The position numbers were made by a program, and so were the translations under genes. A DNA stretch of 64,000 nucleotides. Source: Paraburkholderia xenovorans LB400. GTDB taxonomy: Bacteria; Pseudomonadota; Gammaproteobacteria; Burkholderiales; Burkholderiaceae. Location of the stretch: positions 1,736,001-1,800,000 of the forward strand of contig NC_007952.1 in assembly GCF_000013645.1 (NCBI RefSeq), in the 5' to 3' direction. This document shows positions 31,651 through 38,877 of the stretch, piece after piece; position 1 is the first letter of the stretch, and every line of letters starts with the position of its first letter. The notes beneath the pieces are model-generated. The model was not told the origin of the DNA. It saw nothing but the letters and a program-made list of their open reading frames with translations, and did no database searches.

Positions 31651-31676
31651 GGCCGCCCTGATGACGCAGGGCGGCC
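31651..31676. terminator. bidirectional stem-loop between convergent operons
   Basis: GGCCGCCCTG and CAGGGCGGCC form a perfect 10-bp stem with a 6-base loop between the fmdB stop (31615) and the ferredoxin stop (31684). There is no T-run, so it may act as an attenuating or mRNA-protecting end hairpin. Confidence 0.6.
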
Positions 31677-31683
31677 GCGCCGC

Positions 31684-31980
31684 TCACACGAAGCTCAGCA
31701 GTTCGACGGTCACCGGTTCTTCGCCGAGCACGGCCTGACACGCGAGGCGCGACTTGGAGCCGATGCCGACAAGCGTATCGAGCTTTTCGTTTTCGAGCCG
31801 CTGGATCTTCGACAGGCTCTTGCGCCCTTCCTGCACGAACAGATGGCACGACCCGCAATCGGCCTTGCCGTCGCACTTGTGCGCGATGTGCTCGCCCACA
31901 GCGAGCAGTGCCTGCAACAAGGTCGCGCCGGCGGCGACGTCATAGGTCTTGCCTGAAGGCAATACGGTCAGTGTAGTCAT
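31684..31980 (-). CDS. [2Fe-2S] plant-type ferredoxin
   Basis: From the ATG at 31980 the protein is 98 residues (MTTLTVLPSGKTYDVAAGATLL). The cluster ligands lie in HKCDGKADCGSCHLFV and in RLACQAVL, i.e. CX5CX2C plus a distal cysteine, the ISC/adrenodoxin-like spacing. The domain is normal in size. It is the last gene of the long nifB operon and may carry electrons for cofactor or cluster assembly. The 56-bp gap to the SIR2-like gene shows no promoter. Confidence 0.85.
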   Translation of the reverse strand: MTTLTVLPSGKTYDVAAGATLLQALLAVGEHIAHKCDGKADCGSCHLFVQEGRKSLSKIQRLENEKLDTLVGIGSKSRLACQAVLGEEPVTVELLSFV

Positions 31981-32036
31981 GATGGTGAGCTTGATAGAAG
32001 GCGACAGATAAAGAACAACGGATAGGCGGCCGCGCG

Positions 32037-32879
32037 TCACGCGGCCAACGCGGGTTGCAACGCATCCACCAACGCTTCGGCGAATCCGGCCAGCGGCATC
32101 GCGATGCGCGTGATGCGCTGTTCTTCGAGAAAGCGCGCTTCCATCCGCGTCGGCTCGTCGGGCAGCACGGCCCAGTGCGTGTCGGAAGAACGTTTCATGA
32201 TCTGGCGCGCGAAGCTGCGCGTGAGCTGGTCGTCGAAACGGCAGCCCAGAAACAGAAAGCTGCGGCCGCTGCGCCATGCCTGCACCGCGGGCGGAATCGG
32301 CGTCTGGATGTCGATCTCGGTCAGCACTTCGACGAAGTCGCTGTCGGAGACCAGATAGTTCGATGCGGGCGCGTGGCCGCCAATCGGCTTGTAGAGCAGC
32401 GCGCCCGAGGCCGGCACCGCATGCAGGAACGTGCCGTCCGGCGCATACGCGCCAAACCACTGGCCGAAATGTTCCGACTGCGACAAACCCTGCACCTGAG
32501 CCCAGCCGCCTTGCGGCCGCGCCTCGTCTAGGGCGACGGCAAACGTGTCGTCGTACCAGCAGTCGACATACAGCCCCGCGCCGCTGGCCGCGAGCGCGCG
32601 GTGCAGCGCCGACGGCACCGGCGTGGTGGCGAACGCGCCGTTCATCAGGTTCACCACCGACTTGCGATGCTTGAAGTTCTCGATGAATTGCGCAGCCTGC
32701 GTGAGCCGCTTGCGGATCTTGTGCGGCACGCTGACTTTCGCGGTCATGATCTCGGCCAGCGCGCCCGGCGTGGCCGGCACGGTCGAATCGGGACACAGCG
32801 CGAGCAGCGCCGGGCCGAGGTAGGGAATCACGCCGCCGCCCTGGAGCTGGCGGGCGATGGTCTGGACTGAAACGGTCAT
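32037..32879 (-). CDS. SIR2-like domain protein in the nifB operon
   Basis: From the ATG at 32879 the protein is 280 residues. The N-terminus QGGGVIPYLGPALLAL resembles the nucleotide-binding start of SIR2-like proteins, and VPASGALLYKPIGGHAPASNYLVSDSDFVEVL followed by RSFLFLGCRFDDQLTRSF fits the later part of the fold. The catalytic histidine of deacylating sirtuins is not obvious, so NAD hydrolysis or nucleotide sensing is as likely as deacylation. SIR2-like genes occur in other proteobacterial nif clusters; no function is established. It is 10 bp downstream of the DegT-like gene. Confidence 0.75.
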   Translation of the reverse strand: MTVSVQTIARQLQGGGVIPYLGPALLALCPDSTVPATPGALAEIMTAKVSVPHKIRKRLTQAAQFIENFKHRKSVVNLMNGAFATTPVPSALHRALAASGAGLYVDCWYDDTFAVALDEARPQGGWAQVQGLSQSEHFGQWFGAYAPDGTFLHAVPASGALLYKPIGGHAPASNYLVSDSDFVEVLTEIDIQTPIPPAVQAWRSGRSFLFLGCRFDDQLTRSFARQIMKRSSDTHWAVLPDEPTRMEARFLEEQRITRIAMPLAGFAEALVDALQPALAA

Positions 32880-32889
32880 GGAGTGAGCC

Positions 32890-34053
32890 TCACAGATAAA
32901 TGGCGGCACCGGCGCCCACGTTGGTCGCGGTGTCCTTCAGCGTCTTGACGATGTACCTGACCTGATCGGCGTCGAGCAGCGTGTGCAGCGGCAGCGCCAG
33001 CGCGCGGTCGCCGATGCGCTCGGTATCGGGCAGCAGACCGCGCTTGCGGCCGATCGCGTCGCCCGTGTTCATGTAATGGAACTGCTGATGCAGCGGATGG
33101 CTGTATGGCGCGGTCTCGATGCCGCAGGATTTCATGTCGTCGATCATCTGGGCGCGCGCGCTCTGCGTAAAACGCTTGCCCAGGTGGACGACATAGAGCA
33201 TCCAGTGCACTTCCTCGACGTCCTCGGCCACATAGGGCGGCTTGATTCCCTCGAAGCTCTGCATCTCTTCGTGATACCAGCTCTCGACCTGTTTGCGCTG
33301 GGCGAGGCGCGTGTCGAGTTCGGCCAGTTGCGCGAGACCGAGCGCGGCGGTCAGATCGCTGATGCCGGCTTGCAGCGGCACCCACGAGCCGACCGAAACC
33401 GACGCGCGGTCCGTGACGCGCCGCTCGCGCAGATAGCGCAGTTCGTGCACGAGTTCGTCATCGTCGGTGACGAGCATGCCGCCCGCTCCCGTGCTCAGCG
33501 CGGACGGGCCGGAGAAGTCGAACACCGAGACGTCGCCGAAACAGCCGGTGTTGCGGCCGCGGTAGCGCGAGCCGAGCGCCTCGGTACTGTCTTCGATCAG
33601 GCGCAAGCCATACGCGTCGGCCAGGTCGCGCAGCGGGCCCCAGGCGGCCGGGTGGCCGTTCGTGTTGCCGGCGAGAATCGCGCGCGTGCGCGGGCCGATT
33701 TTCTGCGCGGCTTTTTCGGCGCTCAGACATCCGCTCCAGTAGTCGATGTCGGCGAACACCGGCACGGCTCCCGCCAGCGTGATCGCCTGCGCCACCTGGT
33801 GCCAGGTGTGGGATGCGCAGATCACTTCGTCGCCCGCGCCGAGCCCCATCGCGCGCAACGCAATCCAGGTGGCGAGCGTGCCGCTCGCCACCGCAACCGC
33901 ATGCGTGCGGCCCACCCAGCCGGCGAACGCGCGCTCGAACGAGTCGAGCATCGGCCCGTCGCTCCAGCGCGACGATTGCAGCACGGCGTTGACGAAATCG
34001 ATCTCGCGCGCCGCGCAAGCCGGTTCGCTCAGCGCGATCTCATCGATTTCCAT
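32890..34053 (-). CDS. DegT/DnrJ/EryC1/StrS-fold protein lacking the PLP lysine
   Basis: The 387-residue protein has the full DegT layout: AVASGTLATWIALRAMGLGAGDEVI, HTWHQVAQAITLAGAVPVFADID, LIEDSTEALGSRYRGRNTGCFGDV, and a long C-terminal domain with HPLHQQFHYMNTGDAIGRKRG. Where family members have the PLP lysine (FFPTKNLGTGEGG-like), this reads FSGPSALSTGAGG, putting Ser184 at the lysine place. It cannot be a normal aminotransferase. It overlaps the upstream small gene by 14 bp and has an AGGA site, so it is co-expressed with nifB. Confidence 0.85.
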   Translation of the reverse strand: MEIDEIALSEPACAAREIDFVNAVLQSSRWSDGPMLDSFERAFAGWVGRTHAVAVASGTLATWIALRAMGLGAGDEVICASHTWHQVAQAITLAGAVPVFADIDYWSGCLSAEKAAQKIGPRTRAILAGNTNGHPAAWGPLRDLADAYGLRLIEDSTEALGSRYRGRNTGCFGDVSVFDFSGPSALSTGAGGMLVTDDDELVHELRYLRERRVTDRASVSVGSWVPLQAGISDLTAALGLAQLAELDTRLAQRKQVESWYHEEMQSFEGIKPPYVAEDVEEVHWMLYVVHLGKRFTQSARAQMIDDMKSCGIETAPYSHPLHQQFHYMNTGDAIGRKRGLLPDTERIGDRALALPLHTLLDADQVRYIVKTLKDTATNVGAGAAIYL

Positions 34054-34318
34054 GAGGTTCGTCCTCGGTCAGGATCAATGCGTCGGCCTCTTCAGGCCGC
34101 TGCGTGATCGACATGCAATGCCCGTCCGACATCAGGAAGTAGACGCTGCGCGCGCCGAGTCGCAGCGCCGCCGTCTCGTCGCGCATCTCCAGTGCGCTGA
34201 CCCGCATGGTGCGCACCTCGGGATAGCGCTGCTGCCATTGCAGCGCGGCCTCGCGCAGCGTCGGCGCCGTGCGCAGCAGGTCGGCCGCGACGTCGAGCTG
34301 TTCGGCGTTCAGGCTCAT
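34040..34318 (-). CDS. small nif-associated protein (DUF6129-like)
   Basis: From the ATG at 34318 the protein is 92 residues (MSLNAEQLDVAADLLRTA). Residues 10-30 look helical (LREAALQWQQRYPEVRTMRVSA); the later part VYFLMSDGHCMSITQRPEEADALIL suggests a small alpha/beta fold. I believe it belongs to the small uncharacterised family found next to nifT (DUF6129), from memory. It starts one base after nifT ends and overlaps the DegT-like gene, so all three are translated together. Confidence 0.7.
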   Translation of the reverse strand: MSLNAEQLDVAADLLRTAPTLREAALQWQQRYPEVRTMRVSALEMRDETAALRLGARSVYFLMSDGHCMSITQRPEEADALILTEDEPHGNR

Positions 34319-34319
34319 C

Positions 34320-34538
34320 TCACTCCTCCACGCCGGCAATGCGCCGGGCTTCCACGGTGATGGGCAGCGGCGTGTCGTCCGCCATCGCGGGCAATTCGAG
34401 CTGCCAGCCGTTGGCGAGCGTGACGAGACCGCCCCACATCCCCGGCTGCGCCATCGCGACGATGGGCTCCTCCAGGTCCTTCTTTGGCACGTAAGCGCTC
34501 AGCGCGCCCTTGCTGTCCTTGCGGATCATGACTTTCAT
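34320..34538 (-). CDS. nifT: NifT/FixU protein
   Basis: The 72-residue protein has the NifT pattern: MKVMIRKDSKGALSAYVPKKDLEEPIV near the start and GGLVTLANGWQLELP, ending in ITVEARRIAG. NifT is a short beta-rich protein conserved in nif clusters, with no established function and mild or no mutant phenotype in other bacteria. Here it lies in the nifB operon rather than behind nifK. Confidence 0.92.
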   Translation of the reverse strand: MKVMIRKDSKGALSAYVPKKDLEEPIVAMAQPGMWGGLVTLANGWQLELPAMADDTPLPITVEARRIAGVEE

Positions 34539-34579
34539 GGTGACGGACTCCGGAGATTGACGACAGATTCAAACCAGGT

Positions 34580-35725
34580 TCAGGCGGAACATGCGGGTTG
34601 CGCCAGCAACGGACGCAACAGCGGCGGCAAATGGGCGAGCAGATACTGAATGTCCTGTGCGGTGGTGGTTTCACCGAGCGACAGCCGCACCGCCGCCAGC
34701 GCCTCGTCGCGCGGCACGCGCATGGCCGTGAGCACATGCGAAGGCTCGCTGCCGCCCGACGAGCAGGCCGAGCCCGACGACGCGGCAACACCCAGCCGCC
34801 CGAGCCGCTGCAACACGACCTCGGCGGGAAGCAGTCCGAAGCGCAGGTAGCTGGTGCCGGGCAGGCGCGCCGCCTGCGCAGAAAAAACGTGGACCTCCGG
34901 CAGCGCGCGCTTCAACCCTTGCTCCAGTGCGTCACGCAGCATGCCTACGCGCGCCGCTTCGCTCGCCACGTCGCCGAGACGTTCGAGCCCGGCCGCAAAG
35001 CCGGCGATGGCCGGCAGATTCTCGGTGCCGCCGCGCCGATGCCGCTCCTGGCTGCCCTGTACCTGCGGCGTCAGCGTCACGCCCTGGCGCACCAGCAGCG
35101 CGCCGATGCCTTTCGGCCCGCGCAGCTTGTGAGCCGACAGCGACACCGCATCGATCCCGCTCCGGGCGAAGTCGAACGGCAGCTTGCCGATGAGCTGCGT
35201 CGCATCGACATGCAGGCGCGCGCCGGCCGCATGCGCGAGATCGCGCACTTCGGCGACCGGCATCACCACGCCGGTCTCGTTGTTGGCCGCCATCAGCGAG
35301 ACCACGGCCACATCAGGTCCGATCAGCGCGGCGGCACTGTCGAGGTCCAGCGAGCCGTCGGGCCGCACGGCAATGCAGTCGAGCGCAATGCCGCGCGCCG
35401 CCAGCGCACGCGCCAGTTTCAGGTGCCCGGCATGCTCGACCGCGCTGAATACGACACGGTGCCGGCCCTGCGGCGCCGCCGCGTGCAAGCCGCACACCGC
35501 CAGATGATTGGCTTCGGTCGCGCCGCTGGTGAAGACCAGTTCCGCCGGCTTGCAGGCGAGCATTCGCGCGATGCTCGCGCGGGCCGCCGCGAGCGCGCCC
35601 TTCGCCTGCTGCCCGAGCGCATGTTGCGACGACGGGTTGCCCCATACATCGGTCAGGACGGACAGCATCGCCTGCACGACGGCGGGGGCCGGCGGCGTGG
35701 TTGCGTTGTGGTCGAGATAAATCAT
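34580..35725 (-). CDS. nifS: cysteine desulfurase, NifS group (second in the island)
   Basis: From the ATG at 35725 the protein is 381 residues (MIYLDHNATTPPAPAVV). The PLP lysine lies in SLSAHKLRGPKGIGALL and the catalytic cysteine in ASSGSACSSGGSEPSHVLTAM, with the histidine in FSAVEHAGHL. It removes sulfur from cysteine for Fe-S and cofactor assembly. The shorter loop round the cysteine and the lack of the IscS C-terminal tail place it nearer NifS than the IscS-like protein at 42793. The symbol is tentative. It starts 22 bp after the 123-residue gene. Confidence 0.88.
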   Translation of the reverse strand: MIYLDHNATTPPAPAVVQAMLSVLTDVWGNPSSQHALGQQAKGALAAARASIARMLACKPAELVFTSGATEANHLAVCGLHAAAPQGRHRVVFSAVEHAGHLKLARALAARGIALDCIAVRPDGSLDLDSAAALIGPDVAVVSLMAANNETGVVMPVAEVRDLAHAAGARLHVDATQLIGKLPFDFARSGIDAVSLSAHKLRGPKGIGALLVRQGVTLTPQVQGSQERHRRGGTENLPAIAGFAAGLERLGDVASEAARVGMLRDALEQGLKRALPEVHVFSAQAARLPGTSYLRFGLLPAEVVLQRLGRLGVAASSGSACSSGGSEPSHVLTAMRVPRDEALAAVRLSLGETTTAQDIQYLLAHLPPLLRPLLAQPACSA

Positions 35726-35747
35726 CGTCCGGCTCCGTTGATTGGCT

Positions 35748-36119
35748 TCACGGCCAGAACACACGTTCGCGATCGATGCACAGCGCGTCGAGCAGTTCGG
35801 CCAGATCGGTGCTCTCGTGCTGGAGCATCCACCGGTGCAGCGCGTGATCGCGCGCGCTCAGGCGCCACACGCCGTCTTCGTCGCGCGTGAGCCAGGCGAT
35901 ATCGATCACCCCGCCGGTCGTGTCGACATTGCGCGAGCAGCACGGGCTCTCGATACGAAACCCCTGCCCCTCGCGCAGCACGCGCGGCGACACATAGCGG
36001 TAGCGGGTGCGCTCGCGCAACGCCCGCTCGATCTGGCGCAGGGTCAGGTCGAAGAGGCCGCCCGTATGCAAGCTTCCTCGCCGGGGCGCCGCTTCCTGCG
36101 CATTCACCCGCGCCGTCAT
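35748..36119 (-). CDS. unrecognised nif-operon protein behind nifZ (123 aa)
   Basis: I do not recognise the family. The protein reads MTARVNAQEAAPRRG, then FDLTLRQIERALRERTRYRYVSPRVLREG, a cysteine pair in IESPCCSRNVDTTGG, and ends RDHALHRWMLQHESTDLAELLDALCIDRERVFWP. The Cys-Cys pair and late Cys may matter. Its ATG overlaps the stop of the second nifZ by 4 bp (ATGA), so the two are translated together, and the cysteine desulfurase follows 22 bp later. A role in cluster or P-cluster maturation is inferred from position only. Confidence 0.78.
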   Translation of the reverse strand: MTARVNAQEAAPRRGSLHTGGLFDLTLRQIERALRERTRYRYVSPRVLREGQGFRIESPCCSRNVDTTGGVIDIAWLTRDEDGVWRLSARDHALHRWMLQHESTDLAELLDALCIDRERVFWP

Positions 36120-36391
36120 GACAGGCCGCCCGGTTCGGCCAGCACGCCGGCGGGCAAGGGCGCGATCTCGTCTTCGGTGCATCCGACCACGCAGTCGCCG
36201 AACTCCACCAGGTAGACCGGCTCGCCGCTCTCCACCACCTGCCCGACATTGACGATTTCGCCGACCGTGCCCGCTTGCGCGAGACATTCGTCCGCGCCGC
36301 GTTCGGGGAAACTGCCGTCGTTGCACAGGTCGTCCAGCGCGATCACGCGCATGCCCCATTGATATGCGGGCTGAACCGGTTCGATGCTCAT
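36116..36391 (-). CDS. nifZ: NifZ domain protein, short copy
   Basis: The 91-residue protein has NifZ-like sequence: QWGMRVIALDDLCNDGSFPE, GTVGEIVNVGQVVESGEPVYLVEFGDCVVGCTEDEIAPLP. This is the beta-barrel-like NifZ fold, shorter than the upstream copy. NifZ helps mature the second P-cluster pair of the MoFe protein. Its ATG overlaps the stop of the longer nifZ, so a duplication followed by coupling is likely. Which copy is the functional NifZ is not clear. Confidence 0.85.
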   Translation of the reverse strand: MSIEPVQPAYQWGMRVIALDDLCNDGSFPERGADECLAQAGTVGEIVNVGQVVESGEPVYLVEFGDCVVGCTEDEIAPLPAGVLAEPGGLS

Positions 36392-36768
36392 GGCGAGGGC
36401 TCCTTGACTTGCGACGTATCCGGCTGGACCCGCGTGCCGATCCTGCGCAGCGCTTCGGCGCGCTCGCCCAGACCTTGCAGCACGTCATCGGGCAGGTTGT
36501 CGAGCGTGCACAGCTCTTTTGCGCGCATGCCGACACGGTGGCCGCTCTCGACGAAATCCACCGCGTAGATATAGAACTGCTGCAGGAACGTGTCGATGCT
36601 GGTGACGTAGCCGATCTCGCCCCTGTTCACCAGTACTTCGCCGATGTCCTTGCCGTTGTACGTGCCGTCGTTGCGGATCACCGAGCGCGCGATCACGCGC
36701 TCGCCGTAGTTGAAGCGCGGAGGAAACGCGACCTCGATCAGGTCGTCGTCGCGATTGATGTCAGCCAT
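36388..36768 (-). CDS. nifZ: NifZ, P-cluster maturation protein
   Basis: The 126-residue protein has the NifZ core FPPRFNYGERVIARSVIRNDGTYNGKDIGEVLVNRGEIGYVTSIDTFLQQFYIYAVDFVESGHRVGMRAKEL, followed by a helical tail (DDVLQGLGERAEALRRIG). NifZ is needed for P-cluster assembly on NifDK. It overlaps the lrv gene by 8 bp and the second nifZ by 4 bp. Confidence 0.93.
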   Translation of the reverse strand: MADINRDDDLIEVAFPPRFNYGERVIARSVIRNDGTYNGKDIGEVLVNRGEIGYVTSIDTFLQQFYIYAVDFVESGHRVGMRAKELCTLDNLPDDVLQGLGERAEALRRIGTRVQPDTSQVKEPSP

Positions 36769-37597
36769 GATCCACTCCTGCTGAGCGTTGCACCGGTGCG
36801 CCGGCCGTCAGGCACGTGAGCGTGTCCGACTGCCGGCGCTGCCGCGCGAGCGCGCGCACCTCTTCGTCCGCGTCGTTCACCAGCGAGGCCACGATGCCCG
36901 CCGCCGCGCGCCGCGCGACTTCCCAGCGCACCCGCCAGTCGGGATCGCAGGCGAGGCGCGACAGCAGCGGCGCGGGCAGACGCTCGGCGACGATGCGGCG
37001 CACTTCGGCTTCGCTGTCGTCGGCGAGGCGCAACAGCGCGGGCATCGCGAGGCGCTCGGCGACGCGCATGCGCACCGTGCGGTCGGGATCGCGGATCATC
37101 TGCGGCAGCAGCGCCAGCGGCAGACGCCGCGCGACCCATTCGCGCACGCCGTAATCGGCATCGGCGCGCATGTCCGCGAGCGCGGCGGGCGCGAGGCGCT
37201 GCGCGACGCGAATCCGCACCTCGCGATGCGGATCGTGAATCAGGCGTCCCAGTTGCGCCAGCGGCAGACGCAACGCGAGTTGCAGCCGCACCGTCTCGTC
37301 CGGGTCGCCGAGCAACGCGCGCAGGCGGAACACGTCGGCGTGACGCGCGGCGATGGCGCGTACCTCGAAGTACGGATGCGCGAGCTGCTGATTGGCCAGA
37401 TCGGGATGCCAGTGAAAGAAGCGCTCGATGCGGCGTGCGTAAGCATCCTGCATGCACGCGTGACCGGGTTCGCAGCCCTGCTCCGCTTGCAGTTCGCGCA
37501 AGCGCGCATACTCGCAACCGGCGCAATCGAGCAGGCCGCCCTGCCAGTGAAGCGGCGCAATGTCGCCACCCGGCGCGCGCACGTTCTGTACGGTCAT
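36761..37597 (-). CDS. LRV protein: [4Fe-4S] leucine-rich repeat variant
   Basis: The 278-residue protein has an N-terminal cysteine cluster, Cys25, Cys28, Cys42 and Cys48 (CAGCEY...GCEPGHAC), expected to bind a [4Fe-4S] cluster. It is followed by about eight repeats of 24 residues such as PALLRLADDSEAEVRRIVAERLPA and PLLSRLACDPDWRVRWEVARRAAA, the LRV solenoid known from Azotobacter. It is a soluble scaffold of unknown role, linked to nif. Its ATG overlaps the stop of the upstream gene by 4 bp. Confidence 0.92.
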   Translation of the reverse strand: MTVQNVRAPGGDIAPLHWQGGLLDCAGCEYARLRELQAEQGCEPGHACMQDAYARRIERFFHWHPDLANQQLAHPYFEVRAIAARHADVFRLRALLGDPDETVRLQLALRLPLAQLGRLIHDPHREVRIRVAQRLAPAALADMRADADYGVREWVARRLPLALLPQMIRDPDRTVRMRVAERLAMPALLRLADDSEAEVRRIVAERLPAPLLSRLACDPDWRVRWEVARRAAAGIVASLVNDADEEVRALARQRRQSDTLTCLTAGAPVQRSAGVDHG

Positions 37598-38175
37598 GGC
37601 TCGGTCCCCGTCCAGCCGCGCGTCGGATAGGCGCCCAGCGCATCCGTTGCGTCGTCGGACCCGGCGCCGCTTTCATGACGCGCCAGAATCTGCGAAAGCA
37701 GCGCGCCGCCCACCCTGTCTTCGGGATCGAGGCGGCGCAGTTCGCGCAGCAGCATGCGCGCCTCGTCGAAGTCGCCCAGGCGCATGTCGAGGTACGCGAG
37801 CCCCTTCAGCGTGAACAGATAAAAGCGCGCGGCCGCGTCATAACGCGTGATTGCCGGAGCCAGCGGCTCGTCGCCGAAATCGGGGCCCAGCGCGGTGCGC
37901 GCAATCGCCAGCGCGTCTTCGCCGACTGCACGCGCCTGCGCCAGTTGATGACCGTAGAAGTAAAAGCGATACAGGGCGATCAACGGCACCGGATGGCGCG
38001 GCGCCGCGGCTCGGGCGCGTTGCAACAACACGAGCGCCTCGTCGCGGCGTTCGCGCAGCCGGCCCGCCTCGGCGATCAATGCATCGACGCCGGACGGCAG
38101 GCCGCCGCCGACCGCGCTCTGCGCGAACGCGGTCATGGCATCGTCGAGAGCACGGTCGCCGGTGTCCATTGCCAT
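37594..38175 (-). CDS. unrecognised helical (TPR-like) nif-operon protein
   Basis: The 193-residue protein is nearly all helical: DEALVLLQRARAAAPRHPVPLIALYRFYFYGHQLAQARAVGEDALAIA and a second set LFTLKGLAYLDMRLGDFDEARMLLRELRRLDPEDRVGGALL. These read like two or three tetratricopeptide-type helix pairs, which usually bind other proteins. I do not recognise a named family. It sits between the IscA-like gene (9 bp away) and lrv (4-bp overlap). An ATG at 38169 is an alternative start. Confidence 0.8.
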   Translation of the reverse strand: MAMDTGDRALDDAMTAFAQSAVGGGLPSGVDALIAEAGRLRERRDEALVLLQRARAAAPRHPVPLIALYRFYFYGHQLAQARAVGEDALAIARTALGPDFGDEPLAPAITRYDAAARFYLFTLKGLAYLDMRLGDFDEARMLLRELRRLDPEDRVGGALLSQILARHESGAGSDDATDALGAYPTRGWTGTEP

Positions 38176-38184
38176 CGCTCCGCC

Positions 38185-38592
38185 TCAGGAGACCTGACGC
38201 GGCAACGGCGGCCGCCCGCGCCCGATCGCGCCGATCTCGATGGTCGCCACGCCCGGCGGCGTGGACTCCCCACTGCTGCTGCAACCGCAAGCCGCCTGAT
38301 TCGGATTGAAGAAGGTCAAGCCGGATTGGGTTGGCGTATCGGCAAAATCGATCGTCACGCCTTCGAGCATCAACCGGCTCTCAGCCGGCAGAAAGATCCG
38401 CAGACCGTTGACGTCGAGTTCCTGTTCGCCCGCTTGCAGCGCCGGCTCGACGGTGAATTCCGCGGTATAGCCGGAACAGCCGCCGGCGCTCACCACCAGC
38501 CGGAAGCCGGCGCCGGCCGGCAGGCCCGAAAAGCGCACGATACGGCGCATGAATTTCTCGGCAGCGCTTGTGACAGTTACGTTGGACAGCAT
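38185..38592 (-). CDS. IscA-like (nif-type) A-type Fe-S carrier
   Basis: From the ATG at 38592 the protein is 135 residues. The A-type cluster cysteines lie in VVSAGGCSGYTAEF and AACGCSSSGE. It carries Fe-S clusters or iron to apo-proteins. A C-terminal extension of about 25 residues (TPPGVATIEIGAIGRGRPP) goes beyond the usual end. It follows fdxN by 50 bp. With the erpA- and iscA-like genes at 44591 and 44973, this makes three A-type carriers in the island. Confidence 0.9.
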   Translation of the reverse strand: MLSNVTVTSAAEKFMRRIVRFSGLPAGAGFRLVVSAGGCSGYTAEFTVEPALQAGEQELDVNGLRIFLPAESRLMLEGVTIDFADTPTQSGLTFFNPNQAACGCSSSGESTPPGVATIEIGAIGRGRPPLPRQVS

Positions 38593-38642
38593 GATGCGCA
38601 GTCTCCTGAAGAATGAATGGCCGGCCCGGCGAGAAGCCGGAC

Positions 38643-38837
38643 TCAGACCTGAACGATGCAGCCGTCCACGGGACACACCGCGACGCACTGCGGGTCGTCG
38701 AAATGGCCTTCGCATTCGGTGCATTTCTTGGGGTCGATCACGAAGATGCCGCCTTTCTCGCTGATCGCGACGTTGGGACATTCCGGTTCGCAGGCCGAGC
38801 AGCCCGTACAGGTGGACGCAATAATCTTGAGGGCCAT
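38643..38837 (-). CDS. fdxN: 2[4Fe-4S] ferredoxin FdxN
   Basis: The 64-residue protein reads MALKIIASTCTGCSACEPECPNVAISEKG with one CX2CX2CX3CP motif, and CTECEGHFDDPQCVAVCPVDG with the longer loop typical of FdxN. In Azotobacter and others FdxN next to nifB supplies electrons or clusters for NifB action. It lies 40 bp behind nifB. Confidence 0.93.
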   Translation of the reverse strand: MALKIIASTCTGCSACEPECPNVAISEKGGIFVIDPKKCTECEGHFDDPQCVAVCPVDGCIVQV

Positions 38838-38877
38838 GACAATTCTCCTGGTGTCCTGTCTTTAAGAATGTGGGGGG

